The position numbers and the translations under genes were made by a program. Shown piece after piece: positions 1-9,584 of a DNA stretch of 64,000 nt; within the stretch, counting starts at the first letter, position 1, and each line of letters opens with the position of its first letter. The notes beneath the pieces are model-generated. The model made no database searches and was not told the DNA's origin. It saw nothing but the letters and a program-made list of their open reading frames with translations. The stretch comes from Pseudonocardia sp. N23 (lineage in GTDB: Bacteria > Actinomycetota > Actinomycetes > Mycobacteriales > Pseudonocardiaceae), in assembly GCF_002583555.1 (NCBI RefSeq), contig NZ_BEGX01000011.1:1-64000 (forward strand). The letters are read 5' to 3'.

Positions 1-158
1 TAGGCGACCCCGGTCTCCGCGGCCTGCGACAGGTCGATCGTCCAGTGCCGGTACCGCTCGGGCGCGGTGCTGAACTCGACCTCGTGGACGTCCACTGACT
101 CTGGAACGCGAGGTGGAGCCGGGTCCTGGGCAGGCAGAGTGGTCGTTGTGGAAATCAT
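1..158 (-). CDS. BoxC-like 2,3-epoxybenzoyl-CoA dihydrolase, N-terminal part
   Basis: The gene reads leftward off the window edge, so only 52 codons are visible. The start is ATG at 158 with GGAGG five bases upstream. The peptide contains VEFSTAPERYRHW, which fits the VxFxTxPxRYRHW opening of BoxC. BoxC is a crotonase-superfamily enzyme that opens the epoxidised ring of benzoyl-CoA in the aerobic box pathway. The divergent cluster to the right includes a benzoate-CoA-ligase-like gene, which agrees. The catalytic part lies outside the window, so the name rests on a short N-terminal match and on context; another member of the same family remains possible. Confidence 0.5.
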   Translation of the reverse strand, partial: MISTTTTLPAQDPAPPRVPESVDVHEVEFSTAPERYRHWTIDLSQAAETGVA

Positions 159-199
159 GGCGTCCTCCGAGTCATCGGGCAGCGCATCCCGACTGCAAT

Positions 200-227
200 G
201 TTCTACATTCTTTCCGCGACACGTCAA
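200..227 (-). promoter_or_regulatory. Leftward promoter for the BoxC-like gene
   Basis: On the minus strand TTGACG (222-227) is followed after 16 bases by TAGAAC (200-205), a reasonable -35/-10 pair about 40 bp upstream of the ATG at 158. The segment is visibly more AT-rich than its surroundings. Confidence 0.45.
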
Positions 228-327
228 GAACTTGTCGAGTATTCGGCGGGCGGAGCCCTGTCCGATGGGACACGAAGACCGACACGGGTTTCGGGGGGTC
301 GATGAAGCGGGGGGGCATTTCCCCTAT

Positions 328-339
328 CCGCCATGGCGG
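328..339. promoter_or_regulatory. 12-bp palindrome in divergent intergenic region
   Basis: CCGCCATGGCGG is a perfect palindrome inside the 355-bp gap (159-513) between the divergent BoxC-like and GMC genes. It may be an operator. Apart from this, the leftward promoter and the 47-bp repeat, I see nothing else in the gap. Confidence 0.25.
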
Positions 340-363
340 CCCCGAACGACTCGATGGTGCCTC

Positions 364-410
364 GGTGGTGTGTTCACGGGATGCGAGAGCAACACCACAT
401 CGACAACAGT
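364..410 (+). promoter_or_regulatory. 47-bp upstream repeat, copy A
   Basis: This block aligns without gaps to 6489-6535, with about 38 of 47 positions identical. The conserved cores are GGTGGTGT, TTCACGGGA, GCGAGA and ACATCG. Copy A also contains a perfect inverted repeat, GTGGTGT and ACACCAC. It lies 103 bp before the GMC start. Because both copies sit upstream of genes of the same pathway, a shared activator site or promoter is likely, with the LAL regulator encoded between them as the obvious candidate. Confidence 0.55.
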
Positions 411-513
411 CTGCACGTCGAGGCCCGCTCTGCCGTCCGGATCGCCCCGGGGGAACGGGACTGCAGACCGCGTCCGCACCAGGCGGCCGGCGGATGTGTT
501 GAGGAAGGCTGAC

Positions 514-2088
514 ATGTACTTCGACGACATCGTCGTGGGTGCAGGCTCGGCGGGAGCACCGCTCGCCGCCCGGCTGTCTGAAGACCCAGACCGGCAAGTA
601 CTCCTGCTCGAATCAGGACGCGACTACCCCGCTGCCGGATCCACACCCACATCGTTGCTCAACGCCGCCCGCTGCCCCGTCGACCACGACTGGGGATGGA
701 CGGCCGAGATGGTGCCGAACCGACGCTTCGGCTATCCGCGAGGCCGCGTCGTCGGTGGCTCCTCGGCGACGAACGCAGCACTCGCATTGCGTGGGATGCC
801 CGAGGACTACGACGACTGGTCCGCTCGCGGCAACCCTGGCTGGGCGTGGTCCGACGTCGCACCATGGTTCCGCGCGATCGAGGACGACCCGGCGGGTGAT
901 CCGGCGCACCACGGACGCGGCGGACCGATACCGATCCACCGGCCGGCAGTCGATGATCTGACCCGACCGCAGTACGCGTTCCAGCAGGCCTGCGTCGCGC
1001 TGGGGTTCCCCCTGACCCACGACCACAACGCTCCGGATACGACCGGGGTCGGCCCCGGACCTGCCAACATCCGCACAGGTGTCAGAATGTCCACCTCGAT
1101 CACATATCTCGATCCCGCCCGCGGGCGTCCGAACCTGACGGTCCGGGCCGGCGCCCACGTCGACCGGGTGCTCGTCGAGGACGGCCGGGCCACGGGCGTC
1201 CTCCTGGCGGGAGGTTCCGGCGAGGGCTCGACCGAGATCCGCGCCGGGCGCGTCACCCTCGCGGCCGGCGCGCTGGCGACTCCTGTCATCCTCCTCCGGT
1301 CGGGCATCGGCGACCGAGCAGAGCTCGCACGGCACGGAATCTCGGTCGTCGCGGACCTGCCGGGGGTCGGGGCAAACCTCCGTGAACACGCCCACGTCGG
1401 GATCAACCTCAATGCCAGCGGGCCCCCGGCCGACGACGACACCCGCTGGTGGCAGGTACTCCTGCAGTGGACGTCGCCCGGCTCGGCCCTTCGCAATGAC
1501 ATGCAAACCCTGCTGTTGCAGGAACCGGCTCAACCCGCTCTGCGCCTGATGCTCAACCTCATGGCACCACAATCGGCCGGATCGGTGACGTTGGGCGGGC
1601 CCGATCCCACGTGTCCCCCTGACATCAGGCTGAACCTCGTGTCCGCCCCCGCCGATCTTGACCGCCTCGTCGCGTCGTTCCCGACCCTGATTGCGATGGC
1701 CGGCTCCGCGGCAATGAGCCCCCATCACGACGGCACCGCCGTCCTCGACACCGGCGAGACACTTCTCGTGACCGGACTGCCTGCCCGTTTCGCCGAGCCG
1801 CGGACCGTCGAGGACTACGTGCATGCCTCCGTCACGCACTATGTGCACGCCGTCGGGACGGCCCGGATGGGTCCGGCCGACGACCCGGACGCGGTCGTCG
1901 ACGAGCAGCTGCGAGTGCACGGCGTCGCGGGCCTGCGGGTGGTCGACGCCTCGGTGATGCCGACCGTCCCGCGCGCGAACACCCACCTCACCTGCGTGGT
2001 GATCGCTGAACGGGCAGCCCGGTGGATGCAGGAGGACATGGCAACCGAGGAGCGCCACCGCGCGTCGGCTCAGGAGGCGACACGATGA
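514..2088 (+). CDS. GMC-family FAD-dependent alcohol oxidoreductase
   Basis: A 524-residue glucose-methanol-choline flavoprotein that should oxidise an alcohol to an aldehyde. The Rossmann FAD motif GAGSAGAPLAARL lies near residues 9-21, and the GMC signature region RGRVVGGSSATNAAL follows near residue 75. The C-terminus has the catalytic His in VHAVGTARMG and the second active-site stretch VPRANTHLT. The RANTHLT form resembles mycofactocin-linked GMC enzymes more than choline oxidases. ATG 514 is preceded by GAGGAAGG; an in-frame extension to the left has no homology and was discarded. The stop overlaps the start of the aldehyde dehydrogenase remnant. Substrate unknown; an aromatic alcohol is inferred from the neighbours. 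Confidence 0.85.
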   Translation: MYFDDIVVGAGSAGAPLAARLSEDPDRQVLLLESGRDYPAAGSTPTSLLNAARCPVDHDWGWTAEMVPNRRFGYPRGRVVGGSSATNAALALRGMPEDYDDWSARGNPGWAWSDVAPWFRAIEDDPAGDPAHHGRGGPIPIHRPAVDDLTRPQYAFQQACVALGFPLTHDHNAPDTTGVGPGPANIRTGVRMSTSITYLDPARGRPNLTVRAGAHVDRVLVEDGRATGVLLAGGSGEGSTEIRAGRVTLAAGALATPVILLRSGIGDRAELARHGISVVADLPGVGANLREHAHVGINLNASGPPADDDTRWWQVLLQWTSPGSALRNDMQTLLLQEPAQPALRLMLNLMAPQSAGSVTLGGPDPTCPPDIRLNLVSAPADLDRLVASFPTLIAMAGSAAMSPHHDGTAVLDTGETLLVTGLPARFAEPRTVEDYVHASVTHYVHAVGTARMGPADDPDAVVDEQLRVHGVAGLRVVDASVMPTVPRANTHLTCVVIAERAARWMQEDMATEERHRASAQEATR

Positions 2089-3298
2089 CCACCGCTGTCA
2101 CCCTCGAGCAGACCGGCATCTTCGTCGGCGGAGATTGGACGCCGAGCGCAGCCCGCGGCCGTCTCGTCGAGATCGACCCGACCACAACGTCCACGCGGGG
2201 GCGGGCGTGGTCGACTACTACGCAGCAGTCGCCGACGAGGTACGCCTCGAGGAAATGCGCAGCACGACGCTCGTACGCCGCGAGCCCGTCGGCGTGGCGG
2301 GCTTGATCGTGCCGTGGAACGCCCCTCTGCTGCTGGCACTGATGAAGATCGCCCCGGCGTTGCTGGCGGGCTGCACGGTCGTGCTCAAGCCGGCGGCCGA
2401 GACGAGCCTCTCGGCCGCCTTCCTCACCGATGCCACCCGAGCGGCCGGGCTACCGCCCGGAGTGGTGAACATCGTGACGGGTGGCCGCGAGACCGGTTCC
2501 GCACTCGTCGCGCATCCCGGGGTCGACAAGATCGGGTTCACCGGCTCCACGGCCGCCGGCCGGATCGTGGCGGCGCAGTGCGGGCAGACACTGAAGCCTG
2601 CGACGTTCGAGCTCGGCGGGAAGTCCGCCGCGATCCTGTTGGACGACGCGGAGCTCGACACCTACCTCGACCGGATCACCGAGGTCAGCCTGCTGGGCTC
2701 GGGTCAGGGCTGTCTGTTGAGTACGAGGCTACTGGTGGCCCGTTCACGTCACGACGAGCTCTGCGACCGCCTGCGCGAGACGCTGGCCGCGCAGGTCGTC
2801 GGGAACCCGCTGGATCCGGCGACGACGTTCGGCCCGATCTCGCTGCAACGTCAACGGGCACACGTCGAGGACTATATCCGCATCGGGCGTGACGAGGGCG
2901 CGGCCGTCCTCGTGGGTGGGGGCCGCCCCGCCCACCTCGACCATGGCTTCTTCGTCGAGCCGACGGTGTTCGTCGGCGTGGACAACGGCATGCGCATCGC
3001 CCGCGAGGAGATCTTCGGCCCGGTCCTCACGGTGACTCCGTTCGACGACGAGGACCACGCCGTCGCGCTCGCCAACGACTCCGAGTACGGGCTCGGCGGC
3101 TCGGTCTTCTCCGCCGATCGCGAGCACGAGGTGGCGGTGGCGCGCCGGGTGCAGACTGGGACGATCGGGGTCAACGGCTACCAGCTGGACCTGGCCGCCC
3201 CGTTCGGCGGTGTCAGGAACAGCGGGATCGGACGCGAGCTGGGGCCCGAGGGTCTCGCCCCGTACCAGCGGCTCCAGTCGATCTACCACGCGGGCTGA
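2085..3298 (+). pseudogene. NAD-dependent aldehyde dehydrogenase, internally deleted and frameshifted
   Basis: Translation from ATG 2085 (overlapping the GMC stop as ATGA) gives a normal aldehyde dehydrogenase N-terminus, TGIFVGGDWTPSA to EIDPTT near residue 32. About 2190-2205 the homology jumps to VDYYAAVADEV in another frame and then runs to the normal end. Roughly 85-90 residues present in this family are missing, including part of the NAD-binding domain. The downstream part keeps the catalytic Glu (FELGGKSA) and Cys (GSGQGC). An open frame from 2135 could give a 387-residue protein, but it lacks the N-terminal fold, so I treat the gene as broken. Confidence 0.8.
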
Positions 3299-3347
3299 CC
3301 GCGCCCCTGTCCTACGAGGCTCGGCCACCGGCCCGGCAGACGGTTCT

Positions 3348-3366
3348 CCGTGGGTCGCTCCCACGG
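3348..3366 (+). terminator. Hairpin after the aldehyde dehydrogenase remnant
   Basis: CCGTGGG and CCCACGG form a perfect 7-bp stem with a 5-base loop, 50 bp past the stop. There is no T-run. Confidence 0.4.
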
Positions 3367-3499
3367 GTGCCGGTGTCATATCCTCGTACGCCCGGGATCG
3401 GCACGGACCCCTCGCACGACGATCGCGCGTCGACCGGAGCGTGTCACGAAGGAGCCGGACCGTGCCCGAGGTCGTTGCAGCCCCCGGCCGGGTGTTCCC

Positions 3500-6427
3500 G
3501 TGACCGCGTACGAGGAGCTGTACGGGCGCGCCCAGGACCTGGAAACGCTCCGTAGCCTGTTCCGGGAGGCCGTGGCCGGTCACGGCGGTGTGTGCCTGGT
3601 CGAGGGCGCAGCCGGGTCGGGGAAGTCCGCACTGGTCCGCGGCCTGACGCGCGAGGCGGCAGCTTCCGGCGCAGCAGTGGTCGTCGGCCGGGCCTACGAC
3701 GTCGCGTTCACCTCCACCTTCGGACCGTGGGCCGAGGTCGTCGCCGGCCTGCGGGCGTCGCCGGAGATCAGTGCCGAGGAAGCCACCGAGCAGGTGCTGC
3801 CGGCGTGGTCGCGTCCGGGTTCGCCCGACGTCCCGGACCAGACCGCCTTCCTCGACTGGCTCTGTTTCGCCGTAACGACCGTCGCGGCGAAACGGCCACT
3901 CGTCCTCGTCGTCGATGACCTGCATTGGGCCGACCAGGACAGCATCCAGCTGTTCCGGCACATCGCTCGCCAGGTGGCGGGCGCTGCTGTGCTGCTCATC
4001 GCGACGGTCGACGAGGACCAACTCGGGCACTCGCGGCCGAAGGCGCGGATGCTCCGCGCGATCGAGCGCGAGGTCCAAGCCCACCACCTCGCTCTCGGCC
4101 CCATCCCGGCGAGGGAGCTGCGACACATCATCGGGCGGCGGTACGCCCTACCTGACGCCGATGGCGACCGCCTTGCAGCGCACGTGGGCGACATGACCTC
4201 CGGCAACGCCTTCTTCGTCGTCGAGCTCCTCCGCGCGTTGGAGGGCACGATCCTGCGCCGGCTCGACGGGGTGTGGGAGCTGGGCGATCTCAGCGACCCG
4301 GCGCTGCCGGGGAGGTTGCGCCAAGTCGTGGAGTCACGGTTCGTCGCGTTCACCGACAGCGACCTGGACGCGCTTGCCGCAGCGGCGTTGATCGGGCCGA
4401 AGGTCGACTTCTCACTGTGGGTACGCGCCTTCGCCGACCACCTCGGGCTCGCCGAGGACGACATGGTGAAGGTGCTGGAGGCGGCGTCGGCGGCCGGCAT
4501 CGTGGAGCCTGAGGAGGGGGGTTCGGGTTTCCGGTTCTGCCACGAGCTCGTCCGCAAGGCTCTCCAGGAGCACACCTTTCCAGTCCGGCGCCGACGGCTC
4601 CATCGGCTGCTCGCCGACGTGCTCGCATCGCGTCCGGACCCCGACGTCGACGCGATCGCCCGGCACCTGGCCGCAGCAGACGACCCCGCCTACGGCACAT
4701 GGCTGGTCCGGGCCGGCGAGCGTGCCGAGTCGCGGGGTGCGCTGCTGACGGCCGTCGAACGTTACGAGGCTGCCCTCGACCCGCTCGTCCGGGCGGGAGC
4801 GTCTTCGGCCGACCAGGCCGAAGTCCTGCTGCGCCTGGCCCTGCTCCGACGGATGGACGACGCCGCCCAGGCAATGGACTACGTCGAGCGGGCCAGTCGC
4901 TTCGCGCTCGTCGCGGGCGACCACGTGCTGTCGCTGCGGGTGCTCGCCGGGCGCGGTCTGGTCCGTTGCTACGCCGGGTTCCTCGACGCCGGGCTCGCCG
5001 ACCTCGATGCCGGCCTCACCGAGTTGGAGACCCTGTCCTGCACCGGGACCGACGACGAGACCGACCGACTCGCGACTCGCAAGCTGGTCCATCGTGGCAG
5101 CCAGGTCTACTGGCTCGCGGCGGCAGGCAGAATCGGTGAGGCAGTGCGCCTGAGCGAACAAGTCCGCACTGGCACCCCGGCCCGCGTTCCCGGCGGGCCC
5201 TCCGCGAGCGCCGCCGGTGTCGAGTGGGGCCTGGGCCTCGTCGACGCCGCCGCCGGCCGCGTCGAACGGGCGCGCGTGCGGTTCGCCGAGGCGAGCCGGT
5301 TGCACAAGCGGGCCGGCCAGGCGCGGCTCACGTTCATCTCTGCTCGCGACGAACTGGTCCACGTCGTGCTGCCCTACCTCACCGACGACCGCGCCGAACG
5401 GCGGCGTTTGGAGGACGCCCTGCGCCGGTTGGCCGACCAGGGTGCAGCGGCCCGTTCCTTCGTCGATGCCATCGACAACGTCACCTACCCGCTGCTGCAT
5501 GTCATGGCCCTCGACGGCCGGTGGGACACCGTACGTCGGGTGGTGGCGGCGATGGAGGGGTACGGGATACCGCTGCTGCGTCATGTCGTCGGCGCCGTCC
5601 TGGGCCCGATCGCGCACGCGCAGGGCGACACGGCGCTTGCCTGGTCCTTCGTGGAGGAAGCCTGGCCTCAGGGCCCGGAGACGGAACCGCTGACGGTGGG
5701 CTGGTACCACACAATGCCCCAGCAACAGCTCGCCGTCGAACTTGCCCTCGACGCCGGCGATGCGCGGCTTGCACTCGCATGGCTGTCGGCGCACGAACGG
5801 TTCCTGCGCGAGACCGGGATCGAGCAGGGGGTCGCTCAGGCCCGCTGTCTGCGGTCACGGCTCGACATGCTGACCGGCCGTCCGGCCCAGGCGAGGAAGC
5901 ATGCCGAGGCGGCTCTCGCAATGGCGTCGCGGCCGCGCCGGCCGCTTGTCCTCGTGGAGGCGCACCGATTGCTGGGGGAGCTCACCGCCGGCGACGACGC
6001 GGACCGCGCCCAGGAGCACTTCGCCGAGTCCTCAGCGCTGGCGGCGGCTTGCGGCGCGCCCTACGAGGAGGTGCTGACCGCGCTGGCGGCCGCGGAGAGC
6101 CTCGAGCGCCCGCTCGACCACACCGAGCTCGCCTACGTTCGCCAGTGGTGCACTGACCTCGCAGCAACGCGTGCATTGCATCGCCTAGAGCGGTTGACCG
6201 CGCCCGCCGACGACGTGGCTCCCGTCTACCCCGCCGGTCTCACCAGTCGCGAGGCGGAAGTGTTGGGGCTGCTCGCCACCGGGATGTCGGACCGCGAAAT
6301 CGCGGTGGCGCTCGGGCTGAGTCACCACACGGTGGGCCGGCACGTCGAGAAGGCCTACCGCAAGACCGGGGCGCATCGCAGGGCGGAGGCGGCAGCGTTC
6401 GCACTTCGTCACGGACTGGCCACCTGA
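3500..6427 (+). CDS. LAL-type LuxR family transcriptional regulator
   Basis: A 975-residue large ATP-binding regulator of the LuxR family. The Walker A motif GAAGSGKS is at residues 36-43 and the Walker B stretch LVLVVDDLHWAD near 134. A long TPR-like helical middle follows, then a LuxR helix-turn-helix in the last 60 residues (LTSREAEVLGLLATGMSDRE). GTG 3500 is chosen because YGRAQDLETL, the usual family beginning, starts just after it; upstream in-frame codons look non-coding and the ribosome site is weak. It sits between two gene groups that share a 47-bp upstream repeat, so it probably controls this catabolic region in response to a substrate or ATP state. Confidence 0.85.
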   Translation: MTAYEELYGRAQDLETLRSLFREAVAGHGGVCLVEGAAGSGKSALVRGLTREAAASGAAVVVGRAYDVAFTSTFGPWAEVVAGLRASPEISAEEATEQVLPAWSRPGSPDVPDQTAFLDWLCFAVTTVAAKRPLVLVVDDLHWADQDSIQLFRHIARQVAGAAVLLIATVDEDQLGHSRPKARMLRAIEREVQAHHLALGPIPARELRHIIGRRYALPDADGDRLAAHVGDMTSGNAFFVVELLRALEGTILRRLDGVWELGDLSDPALPGRLRQVVESRFVAFTDSDLDALAAAALIGPKVDFSLWVRAFADHLGLAEDDMVKVLEAASAAGIVEPEEGGSGFRFCHELVRKALQEHTFPVRRRRLHRLLADVLASRPDPDVDAIARHLAAADDPAYGTWLVRAGERAESRGALLTAVERYEAALDPLVRAGASSADQAEVLLRLALLRRMDDAAQAMDYVERASRFALVAGDHVLSLRVLAGRGLVRCYAGFLDAGLADLDAGLTELETLSCTGTDDETDRLATRKLVHRGSQVYWLAAAGRIGEAVRLSEQVRTGTPARVPGGPSASAAGVEWGLGLVDAAAGRVERARVRFAEASRLHKRAGQARLTFISARDELVHVVLPYLTDDRAERRRLEDALRRLADQGAAARSFVDAIDNVTYPLLHVMALDGRWDTVRRVVAAMEGYGIPLLRHVVGAVLGPIAHAQGDTALAWSFVEEAWPQGPETEPLTVGWYHTMPQQQLAVELALDAGDARLALAWLSAHERFLRETGIEQGVAQARCLRSRLDMLTGRPAQARKHAEAALAMASRPRRPLVLVEAHRLLGELTAGDDADRAQEHFAESSALAAACGAPYEEVLTALAAAESLERPLDHTELAYVRQWCTDLAATRALHRLERLTAPADDVAPVYPAGLTSREAEVLGLLATGMSDREIAVALGLSHHTVGRHVEKAYRKTGAHRRAEAAAFALRHGLAT

Positions 6428-6434
6428 CCGAGCC

Positions 6435-6450
6435 TGGGGCGTTCGCCCCA
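6435..6450 (+). terminator. Hairpin after the LAL regulator
   Basis: TGGGGC and GCCCCA pair around a GTTC loop, 8 bp past the stop codon. No T-run is present, as is usual for such GC-rich genomes. Confidence 0.45.
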
Positions 6451-6488
6451 TCCTCACACCGGGACCTGCCTGCGTCCGCTGCGGAGCG

Positions 6489-6535
6489 GGTGGTGTCTTC
6501 ACGGGAAGCGAGACCCTACCCACATCGGCGACAGT
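6489..6535 (+). promoter_or_regulatory. 47-bp upstream repeat, copy B
   Basis: Second copy of the block at 364-410, same orientation and same length, ending 42 bp before the CoA-ligase start. The inverted GTGGTGT arm seen in copy A is only partly kept on the right side here. The leading GGTGGTGT, TTCACGGGA and GCGAGA cores are retained. Confidence 0.55.
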
Positions 6536-6577
6536 CGTGGCATCAGTCCAGCCCCCGTGACCTCAGGAGGACGCAAG

Positions 6578-8242
6578 ATGGTCCCTGACCTGACGACCAC
6601 ACCCGGCGATCCGACGGTCGCTCGTCCCCGGCCCGTCATCGCCGACCTCGTCCGCTCAGCCACGTTCAACATCGCCGCCGAGATTCTCGACGGCGCTGTG
6701 GCCGCCGGGCTCGGTGACCGGATCGCGCTGCGCACCGACACCGGGTCGACGACCTACGCCGAGCTCGCCGACAGCGTCGCGCGTGCTGCCGGAGCCCTCG
6801 CGGAGCTCGGCGTCGCCCCGCATGACCGCGTGCTGCTGCGTTTCGACGACGTCCCCGCCCTGGCGGTGTGGCTCTTCGCCGTCCAACGCATCGGCGCCGT
6901 CCCCGTGCCGGTCTACGCCCTCGCACGCGCCGGCGACCTGGTGTACCGCGCCAACGACGCCGAGGTGGTAGCTGTCGTGACCGCCGCAGATCTGATCGAT
7001 GAGGTCGACCGTGCCCGACCGCGGTTCACCTCCGTCCGCCACCTGATCGCCGAACCGGCCGCACCCGACGCCGCCTATCTCGACGCGGCCGAGCTCCTCG
7101 CGACAGCCACACCTGCCGCAGCAGCCCCGACTTCGCCCGACGATCCGGCGATCCTTCTGTATACCTCCGGCAGCACCGGCGAACCGAAGGGCTGCCTGCA
7201 CAGCCACTCCGACATCGCGGCCGGCATCGACAGCTGGGGTGCGGAGGGGCTGCGTCCCGAGCCCGAGGATGTGTTCGCCGGCCCGCCACCGCTGCCCTTC
7301 GCACTGGGCTACGTCTACTTCTTGATCGTCCCGCTCTGGGCGGGCGCGTCGTCTGTGCTGAGCACGGAGAAGTCCCACGACGCGATGCTGCGGACAATCG
7401 AGCGGCACGGCGTCACTGTGTTCACGGCTGCGTCGAGTTACTTCGGCGGGCTCGGCGAGCGGTACCGGCAGTGTCCGGAAGCCTACGACGTCGCATCGTT
7501 GCGGAAGGTGGTCTGCGGCGGGGAACCGCTGCAGGAGTGGATCGCCGTCAGCTTCGAGGAGACCTTCGGCCTGCCGCTGATCCAGTACCTCGGCACCACC
7601 GAGCTGCTGCACGTCGTGATCACCTACGGGGCCGACGAGGCCCGCCGGTCCGGCATCATCGGCCGCGCCATGCCGGGTTACGACGTCTCGGTGCGCGATC
7701 CCGAGTCCCTTGCCGCGCTGCCACCCGGGCGGCCCGGTCTGCTCGCGATTCGCGGGGTGACCGGCACGCGGTACTGGCGGAGGCCCGAGATGCAGGCTGC
7801 CGCGGTCCACGACGGCTGGTCGGTGTTCAAGGACCTCGTCCAGATCGACGACGACGGCTACATCGCGTATGTCGGCCGCACCGACGACATGATCGTCTCG
7901 TCCGGGTTCAACATCCCTCCGGCATACGTCGAGGGGATCCTCGCGACCCATCCGAGCGTCCGGCAGGTCGCCTGCGTCGGGGCCCCGGACCCAACCGGGC
8001 GACGATCCACGGTGGTCAAGGCCTACATCTCACTGCGTGACGGATCACCACCGTCACCTGAGCTCGCCACCGAGCTCCAGGACTACTTCAAGTCGAACGG
8101 CCAGCCGCACATGTACCCGCGGATCGTCGAGTTCCTCCCGCAACTACCCCAGACACTGACGGGCAAGATCAGCCGATCCGACCTGACAGCCCGTTCCTCG
8201 TCCACATCGTCGTCGACAGGGAAGGCCGAATCGAATGGCTGA
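6578..8242 (+). CDS. Benzoate-CoA-ligase-like AMP-forming acid:CoA ligase
   Basis: A 554-residue class I adenylate-forming enzyme that activates a carboxylic acid with ATP and CoA. The P-loop YTSGSTGEPKG is near residues 194-204. The hinge region GRTDDMIVSSGFN and the C-terminal catalytic-lysine motif TLTGKISRSD are intact. Overall layout and the C-terminal YPRIVEFLPQLP resemble benzoate and 2-aminobenzoate CoA ligases. ATG 6578 has AGGAGG seven bases upstream, which is better than the in-frame GTG at 6557. It overlaps the transporter gene by 8 bp. With the BoxC-like gene it suggests aromatic acid activation; substrate not proven. Confidence 0.8.
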   Translation: MVPDLTTTPGDPTVARPRPVIADLVRSATFNIAAEILDGAVAAGLGDRIALRTDTGSTTYAELADSVARAAGALAELGVAPHDRVLLRFDDVPALAVWLFAVQRIGAVPVPVYALARAGDLVYRANDAEVVAVVTAADLIDEVDRARPRFTSVRHLIAEPAAPDAAYLDAAELLATATPAAAAPTSPDDPAILLYTSGSTGEPKGCLHSHSDIAAGIDSWGAEGLRPEPEDVFAGPPPLPFALGYVYFLIVPLWAGASSVLSTEKSHDAMLRTIERHGVTVFTAASSYFGGLGERYRQCPEAYDVASLRKVVCGGEPLQEWIAVSFEETFGLPLIQYLGTTELLHVVITYGADEARRSGIIGRAMPGYDVSVRDPESLAALPPGRPGLLAIRGVTGTRYWRRPEMQAAAVHDGWSVFKDLVQIDDDGYIAYVGRTDDMIVSSGFNIPPAYVEGILATHPSVRQVACVGAPDPTGRRSTVVKAYISLRDGSPPSPELATELQDYFKSNGQPHMYPRIVEFLPQLPQTLTGKISRSDLTARSSSTSSSTGKAESNG

Positions 8243-9584
8243 CAACGGATCCACGGCCGCGGACAGCTCCGCGAACGACACGGCAACGGATACCGGCCCA
8301 GGGCCGTCCGACCGCCGACAGGTCCCGATGCGCCGAATTGCCACCGTCGCCCTCGCCGGGTCCGCGATCGAGTGGTACGACTTCTTCATCTACGCGGCCG
8401 CGTCCGCGCTGGTGTTCAACAAGCTGTTCTTCCCCACCGTTGACGGCACCGCAGGGACCCTCCTGGCGTTCAGTACTTTCGCGGTGGGTTTCCTGGTGCG
8501 TCCCCTCGGCGCGGCCGTGTTCGGTCACTTCGGCGACCGATTCGGGCGTAAGCCCACCCTCGTTGTGGCGATGATGCTGATGGGAGTCGCCACCCTCGCC
8601 ATCGGGCTGCTCCCGACGTACTCCTCGGTCGGCTTGCTCGCGCCCATCCTGCTCGTCGTCCTCCGGCTGCTCCAGGGCCTTGCCCTTGGTGGGCAGTGGG
8701 GCGGCGCGGTCCTGCTCGCGACCGAGAACGCCCCGCCGGGCAAACGCGGCTTCTACGGCGGCTTCGCGCAGCTCGGCGTGCCCATCGCACTGATCATCTC
8801 GAACGTCATCTTCCTCGCGCTGGCGGAGGTCACGGCCCCCGACGCGTTCCTGTCGTGGGGATGGCGGATCCCGTTCCTGCTCAGCGTCCTGCTGATCGGC
8901 GTCGGCATCTACGCCCAGCGCTCGATCGAGGACCACGTCCCCGCCGCGAAGACCGGTGCGCGGTCGCCGTTCGTGGAGCTCCTCCGCACCCATCCGCGGG
9001 AGATCCTGCTCGCCGCAGCCACCAGCATCGTCAGCGGCGCGGCCTACTATCTGCTCGCCGTCTACTCGCTGTCCTACGCGACGACGGCGCTCGGTGTGCC
9101 GCGGCCCCGCATCCTCACCGCGGTCCTGATCTCCGCCGTGGCGTCGGGGATCGCGATCCCGGTCTTGTCGGCGCTGTCGGACCGCATCGGCAGGCAACGG
9201 TCCTACCAAATCGGCACCATACTGCTCGCCGCCTGGGCGCTCCCGCTGTTCTGGCTACTCGACACCGGCTCCGCAGTTCTGATGACGCTCGCGCTCGTCA
9301 TCGGGCAAATCATCTTCAGCCTGCCCTACGGCGCCCTGCCCGCCCTGCTCTCGGAGTCGTTCGGCACTGGAGTCCGCTACACCGGGGTGGCCCTCGGCTA
9401 CCAGATCGGAGCGGTGCTGGGCGGTGCGTTCGCGCCCATCATCGCAACGGCACTCTTCGCTGCGTACGGCTCGTCGACACCGATCTCGGTGTATCTCATC
9501 GCCGTCTCAGCGATCTCCTTCGTCGGCGTGATCCTGCTGTCGCGGATCCGGCCGGAGCGGCCGGCCAACCCGAACCCGAACTGA
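8235..9584 (+). CDS. MHS-family (metabolite:H+ symporter) MFS transporter
   Basis: A 449-residue, twelve-helix inner-membrane carrier. The N-terminal signature GSAIEWYDFFIYAAASALVF and the loop GHFGDRFGRKPTL are typical of the MHS branch of the major facilitator superfamily, which imports organic acids such as shikimate, ketoglutarate or aromatic acids. Its start lies within the end of the CoA-ligase gene, so the two are translationally coupled. Import of the acid that the ligase activates is a natural inference. Confidence 0.85.
   Translation: MADNGSTAADSSANDTATDTGPGPSDRRQVPMRRIATVALAGSAIEWYDFFIYAAASALVFNKLFFPTVDGTAGTLLAFSTFAVGFLVRPLGAAVFGHFGDRFGRKPTLVVAMMLMGVATLAIGLLPTYSSVGLLAPILLVVLRLLQGLALGGQWGGAVLLATENAPPGKRGFYGGFAQLGVPIALIISNVIFLALAEVTAPDAFLSWGWRIPFLLSVLLIGVGIYAQRSIEDHVPAAKTGARSPFVELLRTHPREILLAAATSIVSGAAYYLLAVYSLSYATTALGVPRPRILTAVLISAVASGIAIPVLSALSDRIGRQRSYQIGTILLAAWALPLFWLLDTGSAVLMTLALVIGQIIFSLPYGALPALLSESFGTGVRYTGVALGYQIGAVLGGAFAPIIATALFAAYGSSTPISVYLIAVSAISFVGVILLSRIRPERPANPNPN

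Noticed and set aside
67..513. In-frame extension of the GMC oxidoreductase
   Set aside because: The extension has no homology, crosses the promoter region, and ATG 514 has a good ribosome site right before the FAD motif.
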